The notes below the pieces were generated by a model, which made no database searches, was not told the DNA's origin, and worked only from the letters and a program-made list of their open reading frames with translations. The position numbers and the translations under genes are program-made. This document shows, piece by piece, positions 8,810 to 19,339 of a stretch of DNA of 64,000 nucleotides. Position 1 is the stretch's first letter, and every line of letters begins with the position of its first letter. The stretch is from Streptomyces sp. NRRL WC-3742 (GTDB taxonomy: Bacteria; Actinomycetota; Actinomycetes; Streptomycetales; Streptomycetaceae), in the NCBI RefSeq assembly GCF_000720635.1, contig NZ_JOCF01000020.1:1-64000 (forward strand), given 5' to 3'.

Positions 8810-8848
8810 GGGCGGCGGGCGGGGCGGGCTGACACCTGCGGCGGCGGC

Positions 8849-8872
8849 CCGGCACTACGCATGTAGTGCCGG
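8849..8872. terminator. Bidirectional hairpin between convergent genes
   Basis: The arms CCGGCACTAC and GTAGTGCCGG pair perfectly (10 bp) around a GCAT loop. They lie 40 bp after the S24/S26-like stop and 77 bp after the stop of the convergent minus-strand gene. There is no strong T-run, as is usual for streptomycete terminators. Confidence 0.65.
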
Positions 8873-8949
8873 AGCCCCTTTACTCGGCCGGATCCGCAGG
8901 AGACGCCCGGCTACTGACAACTCAGCGGAGATCGGGCCGAGGGCAGCCG

Positions 8950-11397
8950 CTACTCCTCCGCCGACCGCGTAGCTCCCAGGTCGAGGAGGTAGCGGGACGG
9001 GTCGGCCGGCCGCGCGCGGTCGGCGGGGGCGACCGCGTCGCGGCGGGCGAGCCAGCCGCGCAGGCGGTCGGGGCCCGGGCGGACGCCGCCGATCTCGTGC
9101 AGGAGCACGCGCAGCGGGCGGCCGGTGTCGGGGTCTGCCGGGTCCACGTCGATCACCTCGAACCCGGTGCCCGGGGCGAAGATCACGGACGGCTGGTCGC
9201 CCGGCTCGCCGAAGGCCGAGCTGCGGCGTCCGCCGACCGACCAGATGGCGAACTCGACACCCACGCCGTCCCCCAGGTCCACCCCCGGCGCCGCGACGCC
9301 GCTGACCGGCGCCGCCTCCACCAGCACCGCGCCCGGGGCGTACCGCTCGGGATCGGCCGCGTCCGCCGGACCGGCCACCAGCACGCCGCCGTAGTGGCTG
9401 GGCAGACGCCGCAGTCCGGCGGCGAGGCAGCGCAGGTACGGGCCGTACGCCTCGGCGGCCTCGGGCGTGCCCGAGCGGGCGGCCGCGAGGAGGTCGGCGC
9501 GGGGCGCGAGGGGGGTGCTGTCGCCCTGGTGCAGGAGCACCGCGACGAGTTCGGCGGCGGCGTCCCCCTCCGCCGCCTGGACGCGCAGTGCGGGCAGGCG
9601 GGTGGCGGCGTCCTCGGCGCGGCGGGCGAGGCGGTGGTAGGTGGGGCCGAGTTGGGCGACCAGGGTGGCGCGGTCCTGGTCTGGCGTGGTGGGGGCACAT
9701 TTTGGCCCCTCGGGGGGTTCGGGAGTCTCGCTCGCCACGGCGGGGGCCGGCGGGGTCGGTTCGGGCTCCGGGTCCGGTTCGGGCTCCGGGTCCGGTTCGG
9801 GCTCGGGCTCGGGTTCGGGCTCGGGGGCGGGCTCAGGCTCAGGTTCGACCTCGACCTCAGGTTCGACCTCGGGCTCGGGCTCGGGCTCGGTGCTCGCCAC
9901 GGTGACCATGGGTGTGGGCGGAGCCAGCTCCAACTCGGGGCCTCCATCCGGTTCCTCGGCCTCGACGGGCTCGGGTTCCGGCTGGGACTCAGGCTCGGGG
10001 ACCGCACTCGCCACCGTGACCACCGGGGTCGGCGGGGCCAGTTCGAGCTCGGGGGCGGCCTCGGGCTCCTCCGCCTCGACAGGCTCGGGAGTGGCCTCCG
10101 CCGTCACCGCCGCCGGGGCCGGCTCAGGCTCGGGCTCGGGCTCGACAGCAGGCGCAGGGGCGAATATTGGCCCTCCACCCACCACCGGATCAGCCCCCTC
10201 CACCCACTCCAGCCCGTACAACCGCGCGCAGAACCGCCCCACCGCCCGCGACTCCACGTCCAACGCGCCCGCCACCGTGAGCGCCAGCCGCCCCGGCGCG
10301 GGCGGCAGGGAGCCGAGCAGCGCACCCAGGTGGTCCCACAGCGACTCGGGCACCGGCCGCCCCGGCGTACCGACGACCAGCACCGGGCCCGCCGGGTCCG
10401 GGCGCCGCAGGCGCGGGCCGCGGTCGCCGGTCGCCGCCGGGCGCAGCCACAGGCCCGCCGCCACGGCCTCCAACTCCCAACCGGGGAAGGCCGGGTAGCG
10501 CGCCACACCGGGTACGGCGGGCAGGTCGGGCCGGGTGCGCCAGCCGACCGCCGTGACCGTGCGGTCGCTCGGGCGCGCCACCAGCTCGGTCAGGTACGGC
10601 TCCCACCCGGCACCGCCGTCCGCCGCCGGGTGCACGTGCCGCTGCTCGCCGACCGGTACGCCGACCGCCGCCCGCACCTCCCGGCCCAGCGAGGCCGCAA
10701 CCACGGCCACCAGCTCGATCAGCGCGACCGGCTCCGCCCAGGGCGCGCTCAGCGTCAGTCGCTCGGGATCGCCGGACTGCTCCAGCAGCAGCGAGGCGGC
10801 GTTCGCGAGTTGGGGTCCGGTCGGCAGCCCGCCGTCCGACTCGCCGAGGACCAGCAGCAGGCCGTCCGCGACCGCCTGCCCCAGCACCGTCGGCGCCGAC
10901 CTCACGGCGGCCTCGGTGACCCGGTACGCGCCACGGCCCAGCGGGGTGACGGTCGCGGCGGCCGGCCAGTACGCGCCCAGCGCGTCGGCGGGCGCGCCGT
11001 TGCCGTACGGGCGGCAGCGCCACCAGGTGCCGTCGACGGCGAGCAGGGTGCCGTCCGCCTCGATGCTCACCACCGAGTCGGGCGCCACCACCGTCAACCC
11101 GCAGCGCGCGGCCAGCAGTTCGGCCAGCCGCCGCCCGTCCGGGCCGGGCGCGGCGAGGCCGGAGGCCGCCAGGACCAGCACCTCGGCGCCACGGTCCGCC
11201 GCCGCCTTCGCCACCTCGTCCAGCGAGGCCAGCAGCACGGGCGCCGCATCGGCCGCCGCCGCGAACAGCAGCAGCGCCCGCGCCTCCGCCCGCACCGGCG
11301 CCAACGCCTCCGCCAGCCCGGCCGCCTCCGCCCCGACCGGCGCGATCACAAAGTGCGCCCCGAGCGCCCGCAACGTCGACGCCGTAGAACCGCCCAT
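8950..11397 (-). CDS. Large Pro-Glu-repeat protein with degenerate ADP-ribosyltransferase-like C-terminus
   Basis: Predicted product of 815 residues. The start is put at the ATG at 11397, preceded by GGGAGATGGAGTG. The longer open frame upstream is Arg/Gly/Cys noise. Residues 1-200 are Ala-rich alpha/beta and contain [20 protein letters not shown] followed by '[18 protein letters not shown]', a layout loosely like the caspase/C80-type domains of the giant protein. Around 430-610 lie acidic Pro-Glu repeats (PEPEPEPE) with two near-identical blocks ([15 protein letters not shown] and [15 protein letters not shown]). The last 170 residues look like an ADP-ribosyltransferase fold ([15 protein letters not shown], then [16 protein letters not shown]), but the usual ExE before 'LFAPGT' reads DQPS. 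It sits downstream of eccC in the same direction, so an accessory secretion role or substrate is inferred. Confidence 0.72.
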   Translation of the reverse strand: MGGSTASTLRALGAHFVIAPVGAEAAGLAEALAPVRAEARALLLFAAAADAAPVLLASLDEVAKAAADRGAEVLVLAASGLAAPGPDGRRLAELLAARCGLTVVAPDSVVSIEADGTLLAVDGTWWRCRPYGNGAPADALGAYWPAAATVTPLGRGAYRVTEAAVRSAPTVLGQAVADGLLLVLGESDGGLPTGPQLANAASLLLEQSGDPERLTLSAPWAEPVALIELVAVVAASLGREVRAAVGVPVGEQRHVHPAADGGAGWEPYLTELVARPSDRTVTAVGWRTRPDLPAVPGVARYPAFPGWELEAVAAGLWLRPAATGDRGPRLRRPDPAGPVLVVGTPGRPVPESLWDHLGALLGSLPPAPGRLALTVAGALDVESRAVGRFCARLYGLEWVEGADPVVGGGPIFAPAPAVEPEPEPEPAPAAVTAEATPEPVEAEEPEAAPELELAPPTPVVTVASAVPEPESQPEPEPVEAEEPDGGPELELAPPTPMVTVASTEPEPEPEVEPEVEVEPEPEPAPEPEPEPEPEPDPEPEPDPEPEPTPPAPAVASETPEPPEGPKCAPTTPDQDRATLVAQLGPTYHRLARRAEDAATRLPALRVQAAEGDAAAELVAVLLHQGDSTPLAPRADLLAAARSGTPEAAEAYGPYLRCLAAGLRRLPSHYGGVLVAGPADAADPERYAPGAVLVEAAPVSGVAAPGVDLGDGVGVEFAIWSVGGRRSSAFGEPGDQPSVIFAPGTGFEVIDVDPADPDTGRPLRVLLHEIGGVRPGPDRLRGWLARRDAVAPADRARPADPSRYLLDLGATRSAEE

Positions 11398-11713
11398 CAC
11401 TCCATCTCCCGACCGACCCACACACCACCGACAACCGACACCACGCCACACCCGCCGCAACCGGGCCGGACACGCCGCGCGAACGTCACCGCACCACGCC
11501 CACCGACGCCGGACGCCGCGCCCGCGCGGCCCGGCACCTCCACGACCGCACCGCCCGACGCGAAAAGCTGTGGGCACCGTGGAAGCCCCGCCGCACGCGC
11601 CGGAGTCGTCGACCACGGCCGGCGAACCGGGGCGCGACGCCCCACGGGCGGGACGGCGTCGGCCGCTTCCGGCCGCCGCCCGGGACGCGTCACCCGCGCG
11701 GGGCCAGCGCCCG
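11398..11713. other. Intergenic region between eccC and the Pro-Glu-repeat gene
   Basis: A 316-bp stretch with no convincing gene. It is C-rich on the plus strand and could hold a promoter for the gene starting at 11397. No convincing -10 or hairpin was recognised. Confidence 0.5.
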
Positions 11714-14700
11714 TCACTGCTCCTCCGTGTCCGCCAGGAGGCCCGTCTGCACCTGGACCGTCCGGCGGCGGGTCATGTAGAGGCCGCGGCCTGCGGGGAG
11801 GGCGCGGGGCTTGACGTTGCCCCAGAGGTAGCCCTCGCTCGGGGGGCAGGACATCAGCAGCGTCGGGGAGTTGACCTCCTGCAGCTTGCGGATCAGCGGG
11901 TCGCTCATCGCGCGGCCGATGCCGTTGGCGCTGCGGGCGATGACGAGGTGGAGGCCGATCTCGGCGCCCTGGGAGAGGTCTTCGAGGACGGCGGCGAAGG
12001 GGTGGGCGCCGGCGGTGGAGCCGACGAGGTCGTAGTCGTCGACGAGGACGAAGAGTTCGGGGCCGGTCCACCAGTCGCGGAGTTTGAGGCGGGCGGGGGT
12101 GATGTCGGCGGGCGGGATGCGGTTCTTCATGGCGCGGGCGGCGCCGTCGACGATCTGGCGGAGCTTGTCGACGGCGACGGCGTAGCCGAGGCGGTACTCC
12201 TCGGGAACGGCGTCGTAGAGGCCGCGGCGGTAGTCGACGAGCATGATGCGCGCTTCGGCCGGGGTGTAGGCGGTGGTGATGGCGCGGATCATCAGGCGCA
12301 GCATGTTGGTCTTGCCGGCTTCGCTGTCGCCGACGACCAGCAGGTGGGGGCTCTCCTCGAAGTCGTGCCACAGCGGCGAGACGTCGGTGTCCTCGAGGCC
12401 GATGGGCACCCGCAGGCGGCCTTCGGGGGCGGGGAGGCGGTCGGCGTCGAGGGTGAGGGGGAGGGTGCGGACTTCGGGGGCGCGGGGGCCGGTCCAGTGG
12501 GCGGCGACGGCGTCGACGAGGTCGGCGACGCCTTCGCCGAGGTCGTCGGTGTGGCCGGAGCCGTCGATGCGGGGCAGGGCGGCGAGGAAGTGGAGCTGTT
12601 CGTCGGTGAGGCCGCGGCCGGGCGACTTGGGGACCTTGGCGGCGGCGCGCATGTTGATGACGGAGTCGATGGCGTCGCCGAGGCGCAGTTCGAAGCGGGT
12701 CTGGAGCTGGTCGCGCAGGGCGCTGCTGATCTCGCCCCAGCGGGTGGTGCCGATGACGAGGTGGACGCCGTAGTTGAGGCCGCGCTGGGACATCAGGGTG
12801 AGCGGCTGGACGAGGTCGCCGAACTCCTGGCGCAGGGTGTTCCAGCCGTCGACGACGAGGAAGACGTCGCCGTGCGGGTCGTCGGGCAGTTCACCGGCGG
12901 CCTTGCGGCGGCGGAAGGAGGCGAGGGAGTCGATGCCGAGTTCGGCGAAGTACCGTTCGCGGCGGGTGATGACGGCGTTGACCTCGGCGATGGTGCGCAG
13001 GACGCGCTCGGCGTCGTGCCGGCCGGTGACGCCGCCCATGTGGGGCAGGCCCCGCAGGGCGGAGAGGGTGCCGCCGCCGAAGTCGAGGCAGTAGAACTGG
13101 ACTTCGGCCGGGGTGTGGGTGAGGGCGAGGCCCGTGATGAGGGTGCGCAGCAGGGTGCTCTTGCCGCTCTGCGGGGCGCCGGCGATGCCGACGTGGCCGC
13201 CGGCGCCGGAGAGGTCGGCGGTGAGCATGTCGCGCAGCTGCTGGAAGGGCCGGTCGACGACGCCGACGGGCAGCGTCAGGGCGCCGTGGGCGCGTTCGTC
13301 GCCGGTGGTGAGGCCGCGCTCGGGGTGCGGGACGAGCGGGGGTAGCAGTTCGTCGAGGGTGGGCGGGACGTCCAGGGGCGGCAGCCAGACGCGGTGGGCG
13401 GGCGGCCCGGCGTCGCGCAGCCGTCCGGCCGCGACCTCGAGCAGCGAACCGGGGGACTGCTCCTCCTCCACCTCGACGGCCGCGACCGGCAGTTGACGGG
13501 GCATCACGTAGTCGGTGCCGTAGGCGACGACCTGTCCGGCGATGGCGGCCTGCTGCCCGGCGCGGCGCTTGGGCCGGTACGGGCCGGAGACGTACGCGGC
13601 CTTGAAGCGGGTGAGGGTGGAGGTGTCGCTGCGCAGGAAGCCGTTGCCGGGCGAGGAGGGCAGCTGGTAGGCGTCGGGGACGCCGAGGACGCCGCGACTC
13701 TCCATCGCGGAGAAGGTGCGCAGGCCGATCCGGTACGAGAGGTGGGACTCGAGCGCGCTCATCCGGCCCTCGTCGAGGCGCTGGGAGGCGAGCAGCAGGT
13801 GGACGCCGAGGGAGCGGCCGAGGCGGCCGATCATCACGAACAGGTCCATGAAGTCGCGGTGCGCGGACAGGAGTTCGCTGAACTCGTCGACGACGACGAA
13901 CAGGGTGGGCAGCGGCCGCAGCGCCGTGCCCGCGGCGCGCGCGGTCTCGTACTCCAGCAGCGACGCGTACCCGGACTCGCGCAACACCTCCTGACGGCGC
14001 ACGAGTTCGCCGTGCAGGGCGTCGCGCATGCGGTCGACGAGGGCGGCCTCGTCGGCGAGGTTGGTGATGACGGCGGAGGTGTGCGGGAGGGTGTCGAGGC
14101 CGAGGAAGGTCGCGCCGCCCTTGAAGTCGACGAGGACGAAGTTGAGCACCTCGGAGGAGTGGGTGACGGCGAGGGCCAGCACCAGCGTGCGCAGCAGCTC
14201 GGACTTGCCGGAGCCGGTGGCACCGATCAGCATGCCGTGCGGGCCCATGCCGCCCTGCGCGGACTCCTTCAGGTCGAGGTCGACGGGCCGCCCGTCCGGG
14301 CCGAGGCCCAGCGGCACGCGCAGGCGCTGCGGGATGCCGCGCTGCGCCCACAGGGCCTCGACGTCGTGGGCGTGCAGGTCGGGGATGCCGAGCAGGGCGG
14401 AGAGGTCGAAGTCGGTGGCGAGCGGCTCGGCGGAGTCCACGCCGTCGGCGATGCGGTAGCGGGCGAGCCGGGCGGCCAGGCGGGTGGCGGCGGCCGCGGT
14501 GAGGGTGTCGGGGCGGCCGAGGTCGGTGACGACGTCCTTGCGGTTGCGGTCGGCGCCGACCATGGCGAGGCGCCCGCCCTCGATGCGCAGCCGCAGGGTG
14601 ACGCGCGAGGCCCGCCACTCCAGGGTGTCGGCGAGGTCGATCATGACGGTGTTGCGGTAGCCGGTGAGGGCCGCGCGGCTGCCGGTGTGGGCGCCGGGGC

Positions 14701-15679
14701 CGTCGAGGACGATGACGGTGAACGGCTCGTCGCGGTGCGGCACGGAGTCCGGCTCGAAGCCGGGGCGGCCGGTGAACTCCTCCCCCAGGAGCTGCTCGGC
14801 CTCGACGAGACTGCCGGCGACGAGGCGCACGGGCCCGGCGCCGTCCGTCTCCGTCGGGTGCAGGGCGTGCGGCAGCCACTTCGCCCAGTCCCAGTCCGCA
14901 CGGCGGGCGTCGTCGGCGACCACGGCCACGCGCAGCTCGTCCGGGCCGTGCACGACGGCGAGTTGGGCCACCAGCGCCCGTACGAGGTCGCGGGCGGCGG
15001 CCTCGTCGTCGCTGCGCAGCAGCACCTGGGCGAAGCCGCGCAGGTGGATCGCCATCGGCTGTTCGGCGACGGTGCCGTACGCGTGGATGAAACGGCGCAG
15101 CGCGTGCGCGCAGAGCGGCTCGAGGTCCTCGACGGGCTTGGTGGAGAGCGGCGCGAGCGGGGTCGCCAGGCGCTGGGCGCCGATGCCGATGCGGACGTCG
15201 CTGAAGTCGGGGTGCGCGGCCCGGCGCTCCCACAGGCGGCTGGTCCCGACCAGGGACGGCAGTTCGGCCGGGGCCGGGTGGCGCCAGGCGAGCGCCTTGC
15301 GCTGGGCGTCGATGGCGCGGCGCACCTGGCGGCGCATCTGGGCGAGGTAGCGCAGGTAGTCGCGGCGCTCGGCGCGCAGCTGCTGCTTGCGGTCGCTGGA
15401 ACCGCGGATCAGCTGGGTGACGAGCATGCCGACCGCGGACAGGGCCATCATGCCCATCGCCACGTAACTGAGCGCCCCGCCGCCCCCGTCGCCCCCGCCG
15501 GGGTGCAGGAACATGAACACCATCGACAGGGAGCCGAGCGCCATCGGGGCCATGGCGATCACGCCGGCCATGCCGCTCTGCTTCTCGGGCAGGCCCGGCG
15601 GCTCCTGGAGCTGGATCTCGCCGTCGGGCATCTCGGGCCCCGGGCGCCGGGGCGTCCGGCTGACCAGCTCGACACTCAC
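11714..15679 (-). CDS. eccC: Type VII secretion FtsK/SpoIIIE ATPase EccC
   Basis: Motor ATPase of the ESX membrane complex that recognises WXG100 substrates. It has 1321 residues, the length of undivided EccC. Two membrane helices lie at about 35-60 ([20 protein letters not shown]) and 66-92. Three FtsK-type ATPase domains follow, with Walker A motifs [11 protein letters not shown] (about 488), [11 protein letters not shown] (about 840) and [11 protein letters not shown] (about 1120). Walker B-like segments include [12 protein letters not shown] and [10 protein letters not shown]. The first domain keeps the acidic Walker B Asp-Glu. Domains 2 and 3 have weaker Walker B motifs, as is usual for regulatory EccC domains. 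The GTG start at 15679 is preceded by GAGGAG. Divergent from eccD. Confidence 0.97.
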   Translation of the reverse strand: MSVELVSRTPRRPGPEMPDGEIQLQEPPGLPEKQSGMAGVIAMAPMALGSLSMVFMFLHPGGGDGGGGALSYVAMGMMALSAVGMLVTQLIRGSSDRKQQLRAERRDYLRYLAQMRRQVRRAIDAQRKALAWRHPAPAELPSLVGTSRLWERRAAHPDFSDVRIGIGAQRLATPLAPLSTKPVEDLEPLCAHALRRFIHAYGTVAEQPMAIHLRGFAQVLLRSDDEAAARDLVRALVAQLAVVHGPDELRVAVVADDARRADWDWAKWLPHALHPTETDGAGPVRLVAGSLVEAEQLLGEEFTGRPGFEPDSVPHRDEPFTVIVLDGPGAHTGSRAALTGYRNTVMIDLADTLEWRASRVTLRLRIEGGRLAMVGADRNRKDVVTDLGRPDTLTAAAATRLAARLARYRIADGVDSAEPLATDFDLSALLGIPDLHAHDVEALWAQRGIPQRLRVPLGLGPDGRPVDLDLKESAQGGMGPHGMLIGATGSGKSELLRTLVLALAVTHSSEVLNFVLVDFKGGATFLGLDTLPHTSAVITNLADEAALVDRMRDALHGELVRRQEVLRESGYASLLEYETARAAGTALRPLPTLFVVVDEFSELLSAHRDFMDLFVMIGRLGRSLGVHLLLASQRLDEGRMSALESHLSYRIGLRTFSAMESRGVLGVPDAYQLPSSPGNGFLRSDTSTLTRFKAAYVSGPYRPKRRAGQQAAIAGQVVAYGTDYVMPRQLPVAAVEVEEEQSPGSLLEVAAGRLRDAGPPAHRVWLPPLDVPPTLDELLPPLVPHPERGLTTGDERAHGALTLPVGVVDRPFQQLRDMLTADLSGAGGHVGIAGAPQSGKSTLLRTLITGLALTHTPAEVQFYCLDFGGGTLSALRGLPHMGGVTGRHDAERVLRTIAEVNAVITRRERYFAELGIDSLASFRRRKAAGELPDDPHGDVFLVVDGWNTLRQEFGDLVQPLTLMSQRGLNYGVHLVIGTTRWGEISSALRDQLQTRFELRLGDAIDSVINMRAAAKVPKSPGRGLTDEQLHFLAALPRIDGSGHTDDLGEGVADLVDAVAAHWTGPRAPEVRTLPLTLDADRLPAPEGRLRVPIGLEDTDVSPLWHDFEESPHLLVVGDSEAGKTNMLRLMIRAITTAYTPAEARIMLVDYRRGLYDAVPEEYRLGYAVAVDKLRQIVDGAARAMKNRIPPADITPARLKLRDWWTGPELFVLVDDYDLVGSTAGAHPFAAVLEDLSQGAEIGLHLVIARSANGIGRAMSDPLIRKLQEVNSPTLLMSCPPSEGYLWGNVKPRALPAGRGLYMTRRRTVQVQTGLLADTEEQ

Positions 15680-15824
15680 TCGGGGCTCCTCATCGCCACG
15701 CGGTCCACGCTCACGATCTGACCCACGGCCGGTGCCGCGCCGCGGGTTCAGGTGGCTTTGAACGCGGCACGCCCGGCAGGCCGTTCAACCGGGCGGAGAG
15801 CATTCACCGAACCGGAGGACCGGC
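15680..15824. promoter_or_regulatory. Divergent eccC/eccD promoter region
   Basis: A 145-bp gap separates the two divergently read core secretion genes, so their promoters must lie here or be shared. The eccD ribosome site GGAGG is at 15814-15818. Specific -10/-35 boxes could not be assigned. Confidence 0.55.
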
Positions 15825-17210
15825 GTGAGCAGCAGTGTCGTGGCAGGACTGTGCCGATTGAGGTTCCACGCACCGGGAACGGCCTTCGAACTGGCCGTCC
15901 CCGCCGACGTGCCCCTGGCCGACCTGCTGCCCGCCGTCGTGGCCCACGCCGGCCCGGAACTCGCGGAGGAGGGCCTGGAGCACGGCGGCTGGGTGCTCCA
16001 GCGCCTCGGCGAGGAACCGCTGGACGAGGAGAACACGGCCGAAGCCCTGGGCCTGCACGACGGCGACACCGTCTACCTCCGGGCACGTCACGAAGCCCTG
16101 CCCGCCGTGCACTTCGACGACCTGGTCGACGGGGTCGCCACCGGCATGGACGAGCGCGGCGACAGCTGGCGGCCCGTCCTCACCCGCCGCCTCGCCCTGG
16201 CCTTCGCCCTCACCGCGCTCGCCGTCGGCTGGGTGCTGCTCGCCCTGCCCGGCCCGGCGCACGCCCGGGAGGCGGCGGCCGGGGCGGTCGCGGTCCTGCT
16301 GCTGCTCGGGGCGGCCAGCGCCTCGCGGGCCATGTCGGACGCCGGTACGGGCGCGGCCCTGGGCGCGGCCGCCGTGCCGTACCTGGGGCTGGCGGCGCTG
16401 CTGCTGCCGGGCGGGTCCGGCGGCTCCTCCGACGTGCTGGGCGCGCAGGTGCTGGCCGCCTCCTCGGCCGGGGCGGGCGCGGCGGTGCTGGGGCTCGCGG
16501 CGGTGGGGGCGGCGGCGCCGCTGTTCCTGGGAATCGTGCTCGTCGCCGTCATCGGGGTGCTGGCGGGCGTGCTGATCCTCGCCGGGCTCTCGCCCTCCGA
16601 ACTCGTGTCGCTGGTCGCGGTGTTCGCGGTGCTCGTCGGGGCGTTCGTCCCGTCCATGGCGTTCCGGCTGTCCGGGCTGCGGCTGCCCATGCTGCCGCGC
16701 AACGCGGAGGAGCTCCAGGAGAACATCGAGCCCGTACCGGCCGAGGCCGTCCTGCCGCGCGCGCTCGTCGCCGACGACTACCTGATGGCGCTCTACACGG
16801 CCATCGGCGCGGTGTGCGCCGGCTGCCTGACGGTACTGGCGTACGCGGACGGGTGGGCCGGGGCCTGGGAGGCGGGCGCGCTGTCCCTGCTGCTCCTGCT
16901 GCACGGGCGCGCCATCGGCAGCATCCGCCAGCGGCTCGCCCTGCTCCTGCCGGGCGCGTACGGGGTGCTGGTGCTGATCGCCCGCGAGGCCGGATCGGCG
17001 TCGGCGGGCGGGCGACTGGGGCTGCTCGCCGCGCTGCTGGGCGTCGCGGCGGCGCTCCTGGTCGCCGGGTGGACGGTGCCGGGGCGGCGCCTGCTGCCGT
17101 ACTGGGGGCGGCTCGCGGACATCCTGCACACCCTGTGCGCGCTGTCGCTGCTGCCGCTGGCGATGCAGGCGTGCGGGGTGTACCACGAGCTGCGGGGGCT
17201 GATGGGCTGA
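15825..17210 (+). CDS. eccD: Type VII secretion integral membrane protein EccD
   Basis: Core multi-pass component of the ESX channel. It has 461 residues. An N-terminal ubiquitin-like (YukD-type) domain spans about 1-95 (LCRLRFHAPGTAFELAVPAD and ALGLHDGDTVYLR). A cytosolic linker follows, then about eleven hydrophobic helices from residue 125 to the end. The linker between helices (NAEELQENIEPVPAEAVLPR) is a typical EccD cytosolic loop. The GTG start at 15825 has GGAGG six bases upstream. The gene is separated from eccB by 38 kb, and no eccE candidate was recognised in this window. Confidence 0.95.
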   Translation: MSSSVVAGLCRLRFHAPGTAFELAVPADVPLADLLPAVVAHAGPELAEEGLEHGGWVLQRLGEEPLDEENTAEALGLHDGDTVYLRARHEALPAVHFDDLVDGVATGMDERGDSWRPVLTRRLALAFALTALAVGWVLLALPGPAHAREAAAGAVAVLLLLGAASASRAMSDAGTGAALGAAAVPYLGLAALLLPGGSGGSSDVLGAQVLAASSAGAGAAVLGLAAVGAAAPLFLGIVLVAVIGVLAGVLILAGLSPSELVSLVAVFAVLVGAFVPSMAFRLSGLRLPMLPRNAEELQENIEPVPAEAVLPRALVADDYLMALYTAIGAVCAGCLTVLAYADGWAGAWEAGALSLLLLLHGRAIGSIRQRLALLLPGAYGVLVLIAREAGSASAGGRLGLLAALLGVAAALLVAGWTVPGRRLLPYWGRLADILHTLCALSLLPLAMQACGVYHELRGLMG

Positions 17211-17291
17211 GCGGCGCGCGGTCAGGTGTCGTGGCTGCCGCCCCAGGGGGCCCGGAAGCCGGGGCTCGTCCTGCCCTACCGTCCACCCGCC

Positions 17292-17975
17292 CTACCGTCT
17301 GCGCGGTACGAGTCCGGCCTCGTAGGCGGTGATCGCCAGGTGGACGCGGTCCCGGGCTTCGAGCTTGGCGAACAGGCGCGCGACATGCGTCTTCGCCGTC
17401 GACGCGCTGATCACCAGCCGCTCGGCTATCTCGGCGTTCGACAGTCCCTGTCCGACCAGGGCCAGCACCTCGCGCTCCCGGTCGGTGATCCCCGCGATGA
17501 GACGCGGGTCCGCGGCGGGCTCGGCGTCCGGTCCGGGGGCCGCGGGGCCGGACATTCCGGCGAAGTCCGCGATCAGCCGTCGGGTCACGCTCGGCGCGAT
17601 CAACGCGTCGCCGGCCGCCACCACGCGGATCGCGTCCAGGATCGCGTCCAGGGCCATGCTCTTGAGCAGGAATCCGCCGGCTCCGGCGCGCAGTGCGCCG
17701 TAGACGTACTCGTCGTCGTCGAAGGTCGTCAGCACCAGCACCTTGGGCGGGTCCGGCTCGGCGGTCGCCTGCCTGGTCGCCTCGATCCCGTCCATGCCCG
17801 GCATCCGGATGTCCATCACCACGACGTCCGGCCTCAGTTCACGCACCAGGCGCACCGCCTCGCGGCCGTCGCCGGCCTCGCCGACCACCTCCAGGTCGTC
17901 GGTGTCGCCGATCAGGATCCCGAGCCCGACCAGCATCAGCGGCTGGTCGTCGACCAGCAGTACCCGCACACTCAT
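17292..17975 (-). CDS. NarL/LuxR-family response regulator
   Basis: DNA-binding response regulator of 227 residues paired with the histidine kinase directly upstream. The receiver domain has acidic pocket residues Asp9/Asp10, phosphoacceptor Asp55 (VVVMDIRMPGMDG) and the conserved Lys in GGFLLKS. A Pro/Ala/Gly linker precedes the LuxR-type helix-turn-helix (ITDREREVLALVGQGLSNAE and ASTAKTHVARLFAKL). The ATG at 17975 overlaps the kinase stop by 4 nt (ATGA). The divergent ABC transporter operon is its most likely target, as in many streptomycete cassettes of this type. Confidence 0.93.
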   Translation of the reverse strand: MSVRVLLVDDQPLMLVGLGILIGDTDDLEVVGEAGDGREAVRLVRELRPDVVVMDIRMPGMDGIEATRQATAEPDPPKVLVLTTFDDDEYVYGALRAGAGGFLLKSMALDAILDAIRVVAAGDALIAPSVTRRLIADFAGMSGPAAPGPDAEPAADPRLIAGITDREREVLALVGQGLSNAEIAERLVISASTAKTHVARLFAKLEARDRVHLAITAYEAGLVPRRR

Positions 17976-19183
17976 GCCGGGAGCCTAGCCGCCACGCGGA
18001 AGCCGCCCTCCGGACGCCGGCCCGCGCTGAACTGGCCGGACAGCAGCGTCACCCGCTCACGCATGCCGAGCAGGCCGAAGCCGCTCCCCCCGGCCGCCGA
18101 GTGCCTCGGACGGCCGGGCCCGCCGGGACCGTCGTCCCCGTCGTCCACCACCTCGATCGTCACTCCCGTCGGCTCGTAGCCGACCGCGACCCGGCACGTC
18201 CGCGCACCGGAATGGCGCACCACGTTCGTCACCGACTCCTGGACGATCCGGAACGCCGACAGCTCGATCTCCGGCGGCAGCGGACGCTGCTCGCCCCGCC
18301 AGGTCACGTGGACCCGCACCCCGACGTCGGCCGTGCGTTCGGCGAGCCGCGGGACGTCCGCCAGGCTGCCGGCCGGCGCCAGCGGAGCGGCCCCCGGCAT
18401 GGCGTCGTCGGGCTCGGCGCGGCGTAGCGCTCCGAGCATGCGCTGCAGCCCGAGCAGCGTCTCCCGGCTGGTGGTCTCGATGCCGGTCAGCGCCTGCCGC
18501 GCCTGCGCGGGCCTGGTCTCCACGACCCGCGCCGCCGCTCCCGACAGCACCGTGATGATCCCGATGCTGTGCGCGACACTGTCGTGCAGTTCGCGGGCGA
18601 TCCGCAGCCGCTCGGCCATGACGGCGCGGGCCGCGGTCTGCTCGTCCAGGGCTTCGAGGTACTCGCGGCGCTTGCGGTACACCCCGCCGAAGACCCAGGC
18701 GACCGCGAACACGAACGCAAGCTGCCCGGCCCCCTGGGCCACGTAGCCGACGGAGCCCCTGGGGTAGACGAGGGTGTCCTCGACGAACGCGGTCGCGACG
18801 GCCGCGACGGAGCCGACGGCGGCGGCCTTCGGCCGACGGGCGGCGAGGTACCCGGCCAGGACCGGGAGCAGGAGGACCACGAACCAGGACCGCGCGCCGA
18901 AGAGGTCGCCGAGGGAGGCTTCGCCCAGGACCGCCGCGAAGACCGCCGCGGGCAGACGGCGCACCAGCAGGATCGGAAGGGCGAGCACGAGGCAGAGACC
19001 GATCATCTGATCGGGCCTGAGGTCGGGGAACCGGAACGGGCCGCCGCCGTGCCGGACCTGACCGAGCGGCATCGTCCAGAAGAGCATCAACGCGTAGAAG
19101 CAGGCGGCGGCCAGCACCAGGGCCCGCGACGTCAGCCAGGTCACGGGTGCCGACGTCGAGAAACGCTGGAGCAGCTCTTCCAT
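17972..19183 (-). CDS. NarL-family sensor histidine kinase (HisKA_3)
   Basis: Membrane sensor of 403 residues with about six N-terminal helices (residues 15-160). The dimerisation/phosphoacceptor block ARELHDSVAHSIGIITVLSG holds the His. The N-box is VQESVTNVVRHSG and the G-box GSGFGLLGMRERV. The ATG at 19183 (MEELLQRF) is chosen because the upstream extension contains Tyr-Ile-Pro repeats encoded by the 12-bp promoter repeats. The kinase, its regulator and the divergent ABC-FtsX transporter form the layout used for sensing and exporting cell-envelope-active compounds. The actual stimulus is unknown. Confidence 0.93.
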   Translation of the reverse strand: MEELLQRFSTSAPVTWLTSRALVLAAACFYALMLFWTMPLGQVRHGGGPFRFPDLRPDQMIGLCLVLALPILLVRRLPAAVFAAVLGEASLGDLFGARSWFVVLLLPVLAGYLAARRPKAAAVGSVAAVATAFVEDTLVYPRGSVGYVAQGAGQLAFVFAVAWVFGGVYRKRREYLEALDEQTAARAVMAERLRIARELHDSVAHSIGIITVLSGAAARVVETRPAQARQALTGIETTSRETLLGLQRMLGALRRAEPDDAMPGAAPLAPAGSLADVPRLAERTADVGVRVHVTWRGEQRPLPPEIELSAFRIVQESVTNVVRHSGARTCRVAVGYEPTGVTIEVVDDGDDGPGGPGRPRHSAAGGSGFGLLGMRERVTLLSGQFSAGRRPEGGFRVAARLPA

Positions 19184-19339
19184 GCGGAGATCGTATGGAC
19201 CGGTGTCGGCCCCGCGCGTCACCCCGGGGATGTACGCGGGGATGTACGCGGGTACGCCGCCGGGCCGATGGCCTGGGGGGAGGGGTGACATCCGCCGGCC
19301 GACGCGACGGACCACGGTCCGTTCCTAGGTTGATGGCCC
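19184..19339. promoter_or_regulatory. Divergent promoter region with 12-bp tandem repeat and dyad
   Basis: Two exact tandem copies of GGGGATGTACGC occupy 19226-19237 and 19238-19249. A dyad ACGGACC-AC-GGTCCGT lies at 19307-19322, just upstream of the ABC transporter start. Both fit binding sites for the adjacent response regulator. Which one it uses is an inference. Confidence 0.55.

Noticed and set aside
9760..9900. Short tandem DNA repeats that look like a minisatellite or CRISPR
   Set aside because: They are in-frame codons for a Pro-Glu repeat, with no conserved repeat-spacer structure.
8866..11814. A 982-codon plus-strand frame opposite the Pro-Glu-repeat gene
   Set aside because: The translation is Arg/Gly/His-rich noise. 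The minus strand holds a coherent protein with a ribosome site.
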